Shown: one piece after another, positions 8,330 to 17,204 of the stretch
How the letters are laid out: the number at the start of each line of letters is the position of its first letter
Position numbering within the stretch: the stretch's first letter is position 1
Origin: Bacteroides sp. M10
Lineage (GTDB): Bacteria > Bacteroidota > Bacteroidia > Bacteroidales > Bacteroidaceae
Assembly: GCF_014334015.1 (NCBI RefSeq)
Contig: NZ_CP060488.1
Span: 1,570,501 to 1,634,500, forward strand
Length of the DNA stretch: 64,000 bases
Direction of reading: 5' to 3'
The notes under the pieces: generated by a model
Databases searched by the model: none
What the model was told of the DNA's origin: nothing
What the model saw: the letters and a program-made list of their open reading frames with translations, nothing else
Position numbers and translations under genes: made by a program

Positions 8330-9172
8330 ATGAAAACGAACTATGAAATTCGCTATGCTGCGCATCCGGAAGATGCAAAAAGTTATGATACAACAAGAAT
8401 CCGCAGAGATTTCTTAATCGAAAAGATATTTGTCCCCAATGAAGTAAATATGGTATATTCCATGTACGACCGTATGGTGGTAGGTGGTGCGCTTCCGGTA
8501 GGAGAGGTGCTGACGCTTGAAGCGATTGATCCGCTGAAAGCTCCGTTCTTCCTCACCCGTCGCGAAATGGGTATCTACAATGTCGGCGGTCCCGGTATTG
8601 TGAAAGCAGGCGACGCAGAGTTCGAACTGGACTATAAAGAAGCTCTTTATCTGGGTTCGGGCGATCGCGAAGTGACTTTCGAAAGCAAAGACGCTGCTCA
8701 TCCTGCTAAATTCTACTTCAACTCACTGACTGCACACCGCAACTATCCCGACCGTAAGGTGACGAAAGCCGATGCCGTGGTAGCTGAAATGGGTTCTTTG
8801 GAAGGTTCCAATCACCGCAACATCAATAAGATGTTGGTGAATCAGGTGTTGCCTACCTGCCAGTTGCAGATGGGTATGACGGAACTCGCTCCGGGAAGTG
8901 TGTGGAACACGATGCCGGCACACGTACACAGCCGTCGTATGGAAGCCTACTTCTATTTCGAAATTCCCGAAGATCATGCTATCTGCCACTTCATGGGTGA
9001 GGTAGGCGAGACGCGTCACGTATGGATGAAAGGCGATCAGGCCGTTCTTTCACCCGAATGGTCAATCCACTCGGCTGCTGCTACCCACAACTATACTTTT
9101 ATCTGGGGAATGGGTGGCGAGAACCTTGACTACAGCGATCAGGACTTCTCGTTGATTACAGATTTGAAATAA
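8330..9172 (+). CDS. kduI: 5-keto-4-deoxyuronate isomerase
   Basis: 280 residues, close to the 278 of E. coli KduI. The cupin zinc ligands are visible as H198, H200 and E205 in HVHSRRMEAYFYF, and H247 in SIHSAAATHNYTF. The enzyme converts 4-deoxy-L-threo-5-hexosulose uronate, released from unsaturated pectin or glycosaminoglycan fragments, to 3-deoxy-D-glycero-2,5-hexodiulosonate in the cytoplasm. kduD follows 40 bases later and catalyses the next step. No polysaccharide lyase or SusC/D lies next to it here, so the pair seems to serve several uronate-releasing loci. Confidence 0.96.
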   Translation: MKTNYEIRYAAHPEDAKSYDTTRIRRDFLIEKIFVPNEVNMVYSMYDRMVVGGALPVGEVLTLEAIDPLKAPFFLTRREMGIYNVGGPGIVKAGDAEFELDYKEALYLGSGDREVTFESKDAAHPAKFYFNSLTAHRNYPDRKVTKADAVVAEMGSLEGSNHRNINKMLVNQVLPTCQLQMGMTELAPGSVWNTMPAHVHSRRMEAYFYFEIPEDHAICHFMGEVGETRHVWMKGDQAVLSPEWSIHSAAATHNYTFIWGMGGENLDYSDQDFSLITDLK

Positions 9173-9212
9173 CAACTACAATAGTTTTCCTAATTTAATA
9201 ACAAAAAGAATT

Positions 9213-10016
9213 ATGAATCAGTTTTTGAATTTTTCTTTGGAAGGTAAAGTAGCTCTCGTTACAGGTGCTTCTTATGGTATCGGATTTGCTATTGCTTCTG
9301 CATTTGCAGAACAAGGCGCTAAAGTTTGTTTTAACGACATCAATCAAGAGTTGGTAGACAAAGGTATGGCTGCTTATGCTGCAAAAGGTATCAAAGCTCA
9401 CGGTTACGTATGCGACGTGACAGACGAACCGGCTGTTCAGGCGATGGTTGCTACGATTGCAAAAGAAGTAGGTACAATTGATATCCTTGTAAATAACGCA
9501 GGTATTATCCGTCGTGTTCCTATGCACGAGATGGATGCTGCTGATTTCCGTCGTGTAATCGACATCGATTTGAATGCTCCGTTCATCGTTGCTAAGGCTG
9601 TTTTGCCGGCTATGATGGAAAAACGTGCAGGTAAGATCATCAACATCTGTTCTATGATGTCTGAATTGGGTCGTGAAACTGTATCTGCTTACGCTGCCGC
9701 TAAGGGTGGTTTGAAGATGCTGACTCGCAATATCTGTTCTGAATATGGTGAATACAACATCCAGTGTAATGGTATCGGCCCGGGTTACATCGCTACTCCG
9801 CAAACTGCTCCTCTTCGTGAGCCGCAGGCAGACGGAAGCCGTCACCCATTCGATTCATTCATCTGCGCTAAGACTCCTGCCGGTCGTTGGTTGGATCCGG
9901 AAGAACTGACAGGTCCTGCCGTGTTCCTTGCTTCTGAAGCTTCTAACGCTGTTAACGGTCACATTCTCTACGTAGATGGTGGTATTCTTGCTTATATCGG
10001 AAAACAACCGAAATAA
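9213..10016 (+). CDS. kduD: 2-dehydro-3-deoxy-D-gluconate 5-dehydrogenase (SDR)
   Basis: 267 residues, classical short-chain dehydrogenase. The cofactor loop TGASYGIG is at 17-24, the NNAG motif near 93-97, and the catalytic YxxxK is Y160 and K164 (SAYAAAKGG). It reduces 3-deoxy-D-glycero-2,5-hexodiulosonate to 2-keto-3-deoxygluconate. It is the direct partner of kduI. A terminator follows at 10040. Confidence 0.95.
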   Translation: MNQFLNFSLEGKVALVTGASYGIGFAIASAFAEQGAKVCFNDINQELVDKGMAAYAAKGIKAHGYVCDVTDEPAVQAMVATIAKEVGTIDILVNNAGIIRRVPMHEMDAADFRRVIDIDLNAPFIVAKAVLPAMMEKRAGKIINICSMMSELGRETVSAYAAAKGGLKMLTRNICSEYGEYNIQCNGIGPGYIATPQTAPLREPQADGSRHPFDSFICAKTPAGRWLDPEELTGPAVFLASEASNAVNGHILYVDGGILAYIGKQPK

Positions 10017-10039
10017 TAGCTGATAGAAGAGATTCCGGT

Positions 10040-10093
10040 AAGGTGATAGAATGGCAAAGAGCATCCTCTTTTCATCTGTCACCTTATTTTTTA
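10040..10093 (+). terminator. terminator after kduID
   Basis: AAGGTGA (10040-10046) pairs with TCACCTT (10079-10085), extended by AGA/TCT across one wobble, with an inner AAGAG/CTCTT; followed by ATTTTTTATT. Confidence 0.75.
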
Positions 10094-10164
10094 TTATTCC
10101 CTTTGCCGGATATAATAGCCTCTGATTTGCAAAGTATATGTTATTCATTCAATGTAGACTAATT

Positions 10165-11406
10165 ATGAGAAAGATATTAATTCTGTTTGCTGTAGCCTTG
10201 ATCGGTTTTGCTTCCTGTGCCGACAGCAAGCAGTCAATGACAGTCACAGTGACCAATCCTTTGGCTCTTGAACGGGCAGGAGAGATGGTTGAGGTGCCGA
10301 TGAGCGATGTGGTCGCTAAATTGAAACTGGCGGATACGGCACAGATTGTGGTGCTTGACGTCGACGGTCAGCAAGTGCCTTATCAGGTGACGTATGATGA
10401 GAAGGTGGTCTTCCCCGTTACGGTAGGGGCAAACAGTGCGGTTACTTATACCATTCAACCGGGCACACCGGCGCCTTTTGATGTCATTGCTTGCGGTAAA
10501 TATTACCCCGAACGTCTGGACGACGTTGCCTGGGAGAATGATCTTGGCGGATTCCGTGCTTATGGTCCTGCTTTGCAGGCTCGTGGAGAACGTGGTTTCG
10601 GCTACGATCTTTTTACGAAGTATAACACTACGGAGCCGATTTTGGAATCTCTGTATGCTGAAGAGCTCAATCCTGAAAAGCGTGCTAAGATAGCCGAACT
10701 GAAAAAGACAGACCCGAAAGCCGCTTCCGAATTGCAGAATGCCATCTCTTACCATATCGATCATGGATACGGTATGGATTGCTATGCCGTAGGACCCACA
10801 TTGGGTGCCGGCGTTGCCGCTTTGATGGCAGGTGACACTATTATCTATCCTTACTGCTATCGCACACAGGAAATCCTTGATAATGGTCCGTTGCGTTTCA
10901 CGGTGAAGCTGGAGTTTAATCCGCTGGTGGTCCGTGGAGATTCTAACGTGGTGGAAACACGCGTCATCTCCTTGGATGCAGGCTCTTATCTCAATAAAAC
11001 TGTTGTTTCATATACCAATTTGAAAGAAGCAATGCCGGTAACTACGGGACTTGTGTTGCGTGAACCGGACGGTGCGGTTGTGGCAGATGCTGCAAATGGC
11101 TATATCACTTACGTAGATCCTACAACTGACCGTAGCGGTGCGAATGGTAAGATATTTGTGGGTGCTGCATTCCCTGCACAGGTAAAAGAGGCGAAAGTGG
11201 TTCTTCTTTCCGAAAAGGAAAAGAAAGATCGTGGCGGAGCCGACGGTCATGTGCTCGCTATCAGCGAATATGAGCCGGGTTCTGAATATACTTATTACTG
11301 GGGATCTGCCTGGGATAAGGCGGCTATCAAAACAGCCGATGCCTGGAATAAATACATGGCTGAATATGCGCAGAAATTGCGTACTCCGCTGGCGGTAGCA
11401 TATTAA
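10165..11406 (+). CDS. DUF4861-family lipoprotein
   Basis: 413 residues from the ATG at 10165; an in-frame ATG at 10138 would spoil the signal peptide. MRKILILFAVALIGFASC is a lipoprotein signal with Cys18 as the lipidated residue. The rest matches the layout of DUF4861 proteins: VTNPLALERAGEMVEVP near the start, GYGMDCYAVGPTLGAG in the middle, and YTYYWGSAWDKA near the end. DUF4861 members often accompany uronate catabolism genes and are suspected to act on unsaturated uronyl sugars, but no activity is established from the sequence. The terminator behind kduD suggests separate transcription. Confidence 0.8.
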   Translation: MRKILILFAVALIGFASCADSKQSMTVTVTNPLALERAGEMVEVPMSDVVAKLKLADTAQIVVLDVDGQQVPYQVTYDEKVVFPVTVGANSAVTYTIQPGTPAPFDVIACGKYYPERLDDVAWENDLGGFRAYGPALQARGERGFGYDLFTKYNTTEPILESLYAEELNPEKRAKIAELKKTDPKAASELQNAISYHIDHGYGMDCYAVGPTLGAGVAALMAGDTIIYPYCYRTQEILDNGPLRFTVKLEFNPLVVRGDSNVVETRVISLDAGSYLNKTVVSYTNLKEAMPVTTGLVLREPDGAVVADAANGYITYVDPTTDRSGANGKIFVGAAFPAQVKEAKVVLLSEKEKKDRGGADGHVLAISEYEPGSEYTYYWGSAWDKAAIKTADAWNKYMAEYAQKLRTPLAVAY

Positions 11407-11436
11407 GTTTGTTTTTGGTATAAAATACCCTGTTTG

Positions 11437-11476
11437 TAGGCTGTTAATACTTGTCGTATAAGGTATTAACAGCCTA
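11437..11476. repeat. inverted repeat in the 3' region of the DUF4861 gene
   Basis: 14-bp perfect arms TAGGCTGTTAATAC (11437-11450) and GTATTAACAGCCTA (11463-11476) with a 12-base loop, no T-run. The core GTTAATACTTG recurs near 11487 and, degenerate, near 11509. The remaining bases between 11407 and 11690 hold no gene. Confidence 0.6.
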
Positions 11477-11663
11477 TCTGGTAAGTGTTAATACTTGAGA
11501 CGACAGATGTTAATATTCTATACGTCAAGTTTTAATGGCTTGTATGACGGCTGATAACAGCTTGCGTGCCAAGAGAACCATCTGATAGGTTGTTTGGCAA
11601 TATTCCATCTCCTGGCTTCCTTATTTATCTTTATTTCTTTGGAGGAAAGAAACTTTTGCTTAA

Positions 11664-11692
11664 AGTTTTCTTTCTGAAAAAGAAAGAAAACT
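11664..11692. terminator. bidirectional terminator-like hairpin
   Basis: AGTTTTCTTTCT (11664-11675) and AGAAAGAAAACT (11681-11692) with a GAAAA loop. It reaches into the stop codon of the convergent kinase gene and could end transcripts from both sides. Confidence 0.55.
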
Positions 11693-13886
11693 AAGAATGT
11701 GTCGTAGTTACATACGGTAAAGTAAATATAAATGTAGTCCCCTTACCAAACTCGGAGCTGACGGAAATCTTGCCACCAAACCGTTCAATGATAGATTTGC
11801 AGATGGATAATCCCAGTCCTGTTCCTTGTGCATAATTGTTCAGTTTTGTAAAACGCTCGAACACATGTCCCACTTTCTCCGGTTCAATTCCCATTCCAGT
11901 ATCTGTTACATGGAAGATGATCTGGTTGTCTGTCAGTTTGTAGCCATAACTGATGCTGCCTTTTTTGGTAAATTTGATAGCATTCCCGACCAGATTCGAA
12001 ATCACCTGAAATATCCGGTCTTTGTCTGTTGTGATCATCAGGCTCTCGTCCGAAGGCTCGTAGATAAGGCTTACTTCCTGCGGAATACGGAATATATGGG
12101 CATTGCGCACTTCCAGGCAGATGTTGTGGAGACTGGTAGGTCTGAAAGAAAATTCAATAATTCCCGATTCAATCTTCGAGAGATCGAGGATCTCGTTGAT
12201 AAGTTGCAGAAGCCGTTCGTTGTTGCTATTAACGATGTTGTAATATTTTTTGCGTTCTTCCGCATCGTCGCTTTCGGCAATGAGATATGAAAAACCGACA
12301 ATGGCATTTAGTGGAGTTCGTATTTCATGGCTCATATTGGCGAGAAAAGCCGATTTCAGGTTATCGGCCATCTCTGCTTTCTCTTTTGCCGACTGGAGTT
12401 CACGTTTTATGATTTCCAGTTCCGTGATGTCCCATTCGATGCTGACGATGATGGGGGAAGACAATTCGTCTCCATCCACCCGAATTTTCCGTTTGTCAAG
12501 GATTATCAGATTTCCATTTTTGTCTTTCTCTTCAACAATCCAGTGTAACCCTTTCCCTGTGGTAGCTACCTGGATATCTTCCTGCCTCTTCTTTTCGGCT
12601 ACTGCGCGAGGATGAAAGTCAAAATCATTCTTGCCAATTGGGTCATATGGATAAATATCCCGATTGTACGATTCGCGATTTCGGTAGATGTATCGGAAGT
12701 TGTTATTGATCTCTTTTACTACAATTCCGGCGGGGAGGTTGTTGATGGTGGTATCCATGATCCGGTTGAGCCGTTTGATTTTGGCTTCATATCGGATTCG
12801 CTCGGAAATGTCATGGGCGAATGACCAATAACTTTCCTCACCGGAGTCATTAGTTACGTTATACATTGTGCCTTCGTAGCCCAATATGTTTTTATTAGTT
12901 TTCGAGGGATAGTAGGAGGTGAAATTGCAGCTTTCACCGTGTCTTATTTTTTTGTACCGCTCTTCCCAAGCTTTTTGCGTAGGTATGTTTTCGGCGATAT
13001 TATAAATTTTCAGTTGGCTAAGGTCTTCGTTTTCGGCAATTCCGTGATTATATAAGAAACAGCGGTTGGCGAAGATAATCGTACCATCGGGTTTGGCAGC
13101 GAAGATACTCTCTTGAACGTTGTTGATGGCGTGTGTCAGTGTATTGATGTGGTTTCTGCGATGTTGTATGTCCGTGATATCCTGAATATATCCTTCGATA
13201 TTGAAGCTACCGTCGGAGAGTTGTTTGCGCAGATAAGTCTGAATGCGCATATAAAATATTTCCCCATTTGAGCGGACACGATAGCTGATACTTTCCATGT
13301 TGAGTTCTTCTTCGTTCGTATACCACCATTTTTTGAAACTTTGACGATCTTCTTTTACGATTAGTTCGATATATTTTTCAATAGTAATATTTTGGATATT
13401 TTCCTCACATGAAACTCCCGTATAGTCCGAACAATGTAGCACGTTTTTATACGTATTGTATGTCCATTGTCCGATTTGAGCCACTTTTTGAATCGTTCGT
13501 AGCGTATAGTTCGCCTGTTCCAGTTGACGTTTTACATTGCTTCTTTGCGTGATGTCACGATATTGGCAAAGTACCATGTCGTCATAAGGAAACATGAGGC
13601 ATTTGAAGTAAAAAGTATCGTCTTTCAGCACTAGCTTGAAGTTCTTGCTAATACTCCGCTGCTCTTTGAGCACAGCCTGAAAAATGGGTATTACCCTCTT
13701 TCTCGTATATTCCGGTAAAAGTTCGAATATATTTTCTCCTAAAAGTATATCTTCTTGCAGAAACCACAAGTCACAATGAGGTTCAATATCTATGCAGACG
13801 CCATGTTTGTCGACCAATAACATAGTGTCTGCTGTCAGTCTCAAAATTCTTTGTGCGTTATTCACGTTATGTAATATTCTGTTCAT
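11691..13886 (-). CDS. multi-PAS sensor histidine kinase (orphan)
   Basis: 731 residues. About four PAS-type modules occupy residues 10-490 (recurrent YRDIT, YIQDITDI, DISERIRYEAK and EWDITELEI ends mark the PAS/PAC borders). HisKA follows with the phospho-acceptor H520 in NMSHEIRTPLN, then HATPase_c with N box NLVGNAIKF, G1 DTGMGIEPE and G2 GTGLGLSICKS. No signal peptide or membrane segment is visible, so it is probably cytoplasmic. There is no receiver domain and no response regulator beside it. What the PAS domains sense cannot be read. Confidence 0.92.
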   Translation of the reverse strand: MNRILHNVNNAQRILRLTADTMLLVDKHGVCIDIEPHCDLWFLQEDILLGENIFELLPEYTRKRVIPIFQAVLKEQRSISKNFKLVLKDDTFYFKCLMFPYDDMVLCQYRDITQRSNVKRQLEQANYTLRTIQKVAQIGQWTYNTYKNVLHCSDYTGVSCEENIQNITIEKYIELIVKEDRQSFKKWWYTNEEELNMESISYRVRSNGEIFYMRIQTYLRKQLSDGSFNIEGYIQDITDIQHRRNHINTLTHAINNVQESIFAAKPDGTIIFANRCFLYNHGIAENEDLSQLKIYNIAENIPTQKAWEERYKKIRHGESCNFTSYYPSKTNKNILGYEGTMYNVTNDSGEESYWSFAHDISERIRYEAKIKRLNRIMDTTINNLPAGIVVKEINNNFRYIYRNRESYNRDIYPYDPIGKNDFDFHPRAVAEKKRQEDIQVATTGKGLHWIVEEKDKNGNLIILDKRKIRVDGDELSSPIIVSIEWDITELEIIKRELQSAKEKAEMADNLKSAFLANMSHEIRTPLNAIVGFSYLIAESDDAEERKKYYNIVNSNNERLLQLINEILDLSKIESGIIEFSFRPTSLHNICLEVRNAHIFRIPQEVSLIYEPSDESLMITTDKDRIFQVISNLVGNAIKFTKKGSISYGYKLTDNQIIFHVTDTGMGIEPEKVGHVFERFTKLNNYAQGTGLGLSICKSIIERFGGKISVSSEFGKGTTFIFTLPYVTTTHS

Positions 13887-14123
13887 GTTTTTTTATTAGT
13901 TGGACGTACAGATTGTTATTTGTAAAGTGATTTTGCATAAGTTTTGTTTGATGTACAGCTCTTTGTTTTTTTGATGGTTTTCAAATTAGTTTTATGCATA
14001 TTTCAGTGGCTGTACTACTTGTAGGTGCATTTTTATGAGTTTTATTGATATGCTGCAAAAATAGGCAAAAGAAACATGTTGGCAGAGGAATGTGCAGTTC
14101 CAACAAGTAAACATAAGTGTATC

Positions 14124-14354
14124 TTATTTGGATACATTTGTAAAGTTGGTGCTATTAATATTGTTAGATAAGTCGTGGAAAAAATCATGGCCAAGAATAC
14201 AGGAAATACGCCAAAGTAGATGAATGTCGATATTTTCTTTCTGGAATATCTTGTAGACGTTGGGGCGTGTGCAGCATAATTGGGTGGCGAACCAGGTGAC
14301 GGTGCGTCCCTGTTCGTGAAGTATGTGTGCAATAAGTTGTCCCACGTGAGTCAT
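14124..14354 (-). CDS. small XRE-like helix-turn-helix protein
   Basis: 76 residues. The core TWFATQLCCTRPNVYKIFQK reads as a helix-turn-helix of the Cro/CI kind, followed by ENIDIHLLWRISCILGHDFF, the usual second half of these Bacteroides mini-repressors. No other domain. It lies downstream of a long structured leader (14426-14729) on the same strand, with about 70 bases in between. The alternative frame at 14042-14332 is a shadow. Target unknown. Confidence 0.7.
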   Translation of the reverse strand: MTHVGQLIAHILHEQGRTVTWFATQLCCTRPNVYKIFQKENIDIHLLWRISCILGHDFFHDLSNNINSTNFTNVSK

Positions 14355-14425
14355 GTATCTACTCTGCTTATGTGTGCCTCCAGATTCCCTTGGGCGGACG
14401 AATCAATCTAAAGTTGACAGATATA

Positions 14426-14729
14426 TAGAAAAGGCGTGGGAATCTTACCTTCATCCGTTCTGTATTCAAGGCCTTCGCAATGCCCTACCCCGGGAACGAA
14501 CAACGCAGAAAGCCCACGCCGATATGCATAACATCCGTAACCTCTCTTTGTTTTAAAGCGAGGCACGGATGTATATAAATACACATCAGGAGGACGTCTT
14601 AGTTGCTATTCGTCAATTCGGGGTCAAAGTGTGCGAAGTTTTGAATACGAAAGACAAACGCTTGTAAACGTCTTCTCTATATACACGGCTCTCCTACCAT
14701 CACCCGCAGGCTTTCTGCAGAAAGAGACC
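14426..14729 (-). ncRNA. candidate structured RNA or long leader of the HTH gene
   Basis: On the minus strand a -7 box TACATTTG (14734-14741) precedes about 300 bases dense in pairing. From 5': CGGTCTC closing near GAGAGCCG around the palindrome TTTCTGCAGAAA (14712-14723); a long interrupted stem ACATCCGT/ACGGATGT (14531-14538 and 14565-14572) with CCTC/GAGG and CTTT/AAAG inside; and an outer stem GGCGTGGG (14513-14520) / CCCACGCC (14433-14440) followed by TTTTC. It lacks signatures of RNase P, tmRNA or SRP RNA. It could be an independent RNA or a regulatory leader. Confidence 0.45.
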
Positions 14730-14733
14730 GTTG

Positions 14734-14741
14734 CAAATGTA
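14734..14741 (-). promoter_or_regulatory. -7 box of the candidate RNA
   Basis: TACATTTG on the minus strand matches TAnnTTTG; no clear -33 element. Confidence 0.5.
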
Positions 14742-15079
14742 TAAAAAAATATGGTTGGAAAGGGTAATGTGAATCAGAAACTTTTTGAATGTAGATTATT
14801 TTGTCCTCTTTTTGCCCTTTACCGGGCGAAATGCGGTTGCGCTGACATATCTTATAAGAAAGAGGAGGATTCTTTCAATTTTGGGCACGAAACGGGCTTT
14901 AAACTACAAAAGCCGGGGCATAATACCTCGGCTTATGTTTTTTCTTCTTGTCAGGGAGCTTTTTTATTCATTAGAAACCTTTGTTCCCCATACATTTGCT
15001 GTGTAGGTTCACAACGACGGCGGGTTCCGAAAAGCCGGATAGTAAAGAGAGTAGGGAAACTGTAAAATCATAAAGAAGT
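14742..15079. other. gene-free stretch
   Basis: 338 bases without a supported gene on either strand; overlapping short frames here look like chance. Confidence 0.5.
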
Positions 15080-15344
15080 ATGGCAACTATTGATGGAAAA
15101 AGTATAATGGATTTTCTTATCGGTGGGATGGATAATCCTTTACCTGACTGGTTCAAACCTTTCGGACACGATCCTGTAATCGGATTAGAAAAAAAATGTA
15201 GCCTATGATGCCCAATTTGGATCTGCCGGTCAAGACGCTAATTGGTCTCATGATGTGATTCCTCTTGTAAAATGGACAAACGAGGGTTTTAAGGAGGTGT
15301 CTTACTCTATAGATCTAAATCTTGAAGGATTAAAACAGTTGTGA
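15080..15344 (+). pseudogene. small gene split by a frameshift in an A8 run
   Basis: ATG at 15080 opens a coding-like frame (MATIDGKSIMDFLIGGMDNP) that stops at 15208 soon after a run of eight A (15189-15196). With seven A the frame continues (NVAYDAQFGSAGQDANW, then WTNEGFKEVSYSIDLNLEG) to a TGA at 15342-15344, giving 87 residues. Both halves read as one protein. It may be a true frameshift mutation, a slippery phase-variable tract, or a sequencing error. The protein is not recognised. The gene sits in a patch with other broken genes. Confidence 0.55.
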
Positions 15345-15357
15345 TGTAAAAAAGTAA

Positions 15358-15495
15358 TTTGTTGATTCATTGTACGTAGGCACACTAAGTTTCGTAGTTG
15401 CTACAAGAATCTTGATTTCAAAAATGGAAGATACAGGGATAAACGTTTGCAATAAGAATGAAATTATTGTAGGCGTTTCCTTTATAAAAGGTTAA
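15358..15495 (+). CDS. possible small ORF or remnant
   Basis: A frame of 45 codons with a hydrophobic N-terminal half (VGTLSFVVATRILISK) and a polar tail, directly behind the frameshifted gene; a TTG at 15370 is a possible start. No promoter seen. It could be another piece of the same decayed unit. Weak support. Confidence 0.2.
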   Translation, partial: FVDSLYVGTLSFVVATRILISKMEDTGINVCNKNEIIVGVSFIKG

Positions 15496-15498
15496 AAC

Positions 15499-16410
15499 TT
15501 ATTGTTTCTCCGGAAATAAGAAAGTCCGCAGCTTTTCCAATCCCGCCCTGTGTTTTTTAGGATTGTCCTTTTTGAGTTTGGCGATATTCTGTAATTTCCA
15601 TTTTACAGACGGATAGCTGTTTAAATCTCCTGCACAACATTTTCCCCAGTCAGGTTCGTCGTTTTCGAATGACAGAAGAAATTCCCGGTCTGTTTCGGTC
15701 AGGCTGTCGTTTACCTGTTGAATGAGGTTATGCCTCGCCTCTTCATAATCGGAATAAGTGAACGAGGTATCGGACATTCCTTCAAACTGATTTTCCAATG
15801 CTTCCGTTTGGTCGATGGCATTTGGCTGCAATGATTCGATGAGAGGCTTGTCGCTTCCCAGCAGGCAAAACATGAAGCCGTCCTTGACATCATTGAACGA
15901 TGTCATTTTCATATACTTCCAATCGAACAGGTCCCGTGGGTGTTGGCGGCTCAATGCCGCTGCTATCTTGCCCCCGTAAAGTTGTGAATAAGAAACGGTA
16001 CGTGCTTTGCAGGTCATGTTGAACTCCGTTTCGGCCCGTTCGCACAGTATCCTGTCCTCTGTCTCCCCAATGATGCCGCGCTTTGTCCCGTTCACCTCGA
16101 TTTTGACGGTCGCACTGTCCAAGGTACACTGCAATTTCCAGACATCGGGCTTGTGAAGCACTCTGATACCCGGTATGGATTTTTATATGCTGCTTTTCAG
16201 GGTTCGCAGATGGCTGTTGATAGTCTCCAGACTCTTCGCCCTTTCCTGCACAGGAATATAGGTAAGGTCTATATCGACCGAATAGCGCGGCATATTCTTA
16301 TGGAACAGGTTAATGGCCGTACCTCCATGCACCGCGAAATCTTTGATGCGATACACGGACGGTATAATGCGTATCAGCAGGGCCACCTGTTTTTTATAGA
16401 TGTCATTCAT
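15499..16410 (-). pseudogene. AbiEii-type nucleotidyltransferase toxin with in-frame stop
   Basis: Two frames (16410-16183 and 16161-15499) are in the same reading frame and are separated only by a TAA at 16183-16185. Read through, they give about 303 residues, normal for AbiEii. The N-terminal part shows the nucleotidyltransferase signature HGGTAINLFHKNMPRYSVDID; the distal part has TVSYSQLYGGKIAAALSRQH and HPRDLFDW, typical of the family. The toxin half of type IV toxin-antitoxin systems transfers nucleotides to tRNA or similar targets. Here it is probably inactive, unless the stop is read through. Starts eight bases inside the antitoxin gene. Confidence 0.85.
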
Positions 16411-17167
16411 ATTCGTTTAACTCTTTGGGTACGGTTATTCTGTATTTGGCGATATAAGCCCCGTTTTTTATCAGTTGCAATTTGGAGGTTCCCAACTCTA
16501 TTTTTGATGTATCGAGTGCTTCATGCCAATAGTGTCCCGCCTTTTCCGCCATGTAAAGGAACATACGTTTTACTTTAAGGCTCTTGGTCGTTTCAAGCAG
16601 TTGTTGTAGTATTTCGGGGCGCAGCGTTGTCAGTTGTTCCATCATATAGAATAAATCCATATAAGAGTATTGTTGCGGCGCAAGCAGCAAACACTCCAAG
16701 AATGCCTGTTCCGGAGTGGAAACCTGTAAATCCGCTTCGTCTTTCACGACCGTTGTGGCTTGCGGCTCTGAAAAAGCATCGGTGGAAAATGGTTTTATCA
16801 CTCTGTCGAAAACATCCTTGCGCATCCATTCCGGAACACGTTGTTTGCTATGCGCTACCATCAGCAACGGTTTGCCCATAGGTACATAGTGATTGAAACC
16901 GAATAGCTCCAATGCGGAATGTGCCGCAACACGGATTTTCTTGCCTAATTGTCTGTTGTAGCAGGACAATGCGGCGTATGCCGACAGACTGTCTCCCGTG
17001 CGGTACATGACTCCTTTTGACAACATCTCGAGCCAGCCGGATTCCCGGTATCTTTTTATCAACTGGTCGGAATAGCCGTTCCTTTTCAACCATTCGGAGA
17101 ACAACAGCCCTTTTGGAGTGGCGGAAAGTAACAGTTGGTTTATCTTGCTTTTGGGTTCTATATTCAC
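16403..17167 (-). CDS. AbiEi-type antitoxin of a type IV toxin-antitoxin system
   Basis: 254 residues. The N-terminal winged-helix part (FSEWLKRNGYSDQLIKRYRE, SGWLEMLSKGVMYRTG) and the following AALSCYNRQLGKKIRVAAHSALELFG are characteristic of AbiEi antitoxins, which repress the operon and counter the AbiEii toxin. The stop overlaps the toxin start by eight bases. The gene itself looks intact although the toxin is broken. A -7 box (TATCTTTG, minus strand) lies at 17197-17204. Confidence 0.88.
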   Translation of the reverse strand: MNIEPKSKINQLLLSATPKGLLFSEWLKRNGYSDQLIKRYRESGWLEMLSKGVMYRTGDSLSAYAALSCYNRQLGKKIRVAAHSALELFGFNHYVPMGKPLLMVAHSKQRVPEWMRKDVFDRVIKPFSTDAFSEPQATTVVKDEADLQVSTPEQAFLECLLLAPQQYSYMDLFYMMEQLTTLRPEILQQLLETTKSLKVKRMFLYMAEKAGHYWHEALDTSKIELGTSKLQLIKNGAYIAKYRITVPKELNEYE

Positions 17168-17196
17168 AGTATATTATTTGTTTCTTATTTCAACTG

Positions 17197-17204
17197 CAAA
17201 GATA
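17197..17204 (-). promoter_or_regulatory. -7 box for abiE
   Basis: TATCTTTG on the minus strand, about 30 bases upstream of the antitoxin start; no convincing -33 element. Confidence 0.5.

Noticed and set aside
14353..14556. Plus-strand 67-codon ORF over the structured region
   Set aside because: No promoter, no recognisable protein features, and it lies antisense to the paired RNA.
14426..14729. Known RNAs (RNase P, tmRNA, SRP) as identity of the structured region
   Set aside because: The conserved RNase P core GAGGAAAGTCC, a tmRNA tag frame with tRNA-like ends, and the SRP GGAAG tetraloop region are not found.
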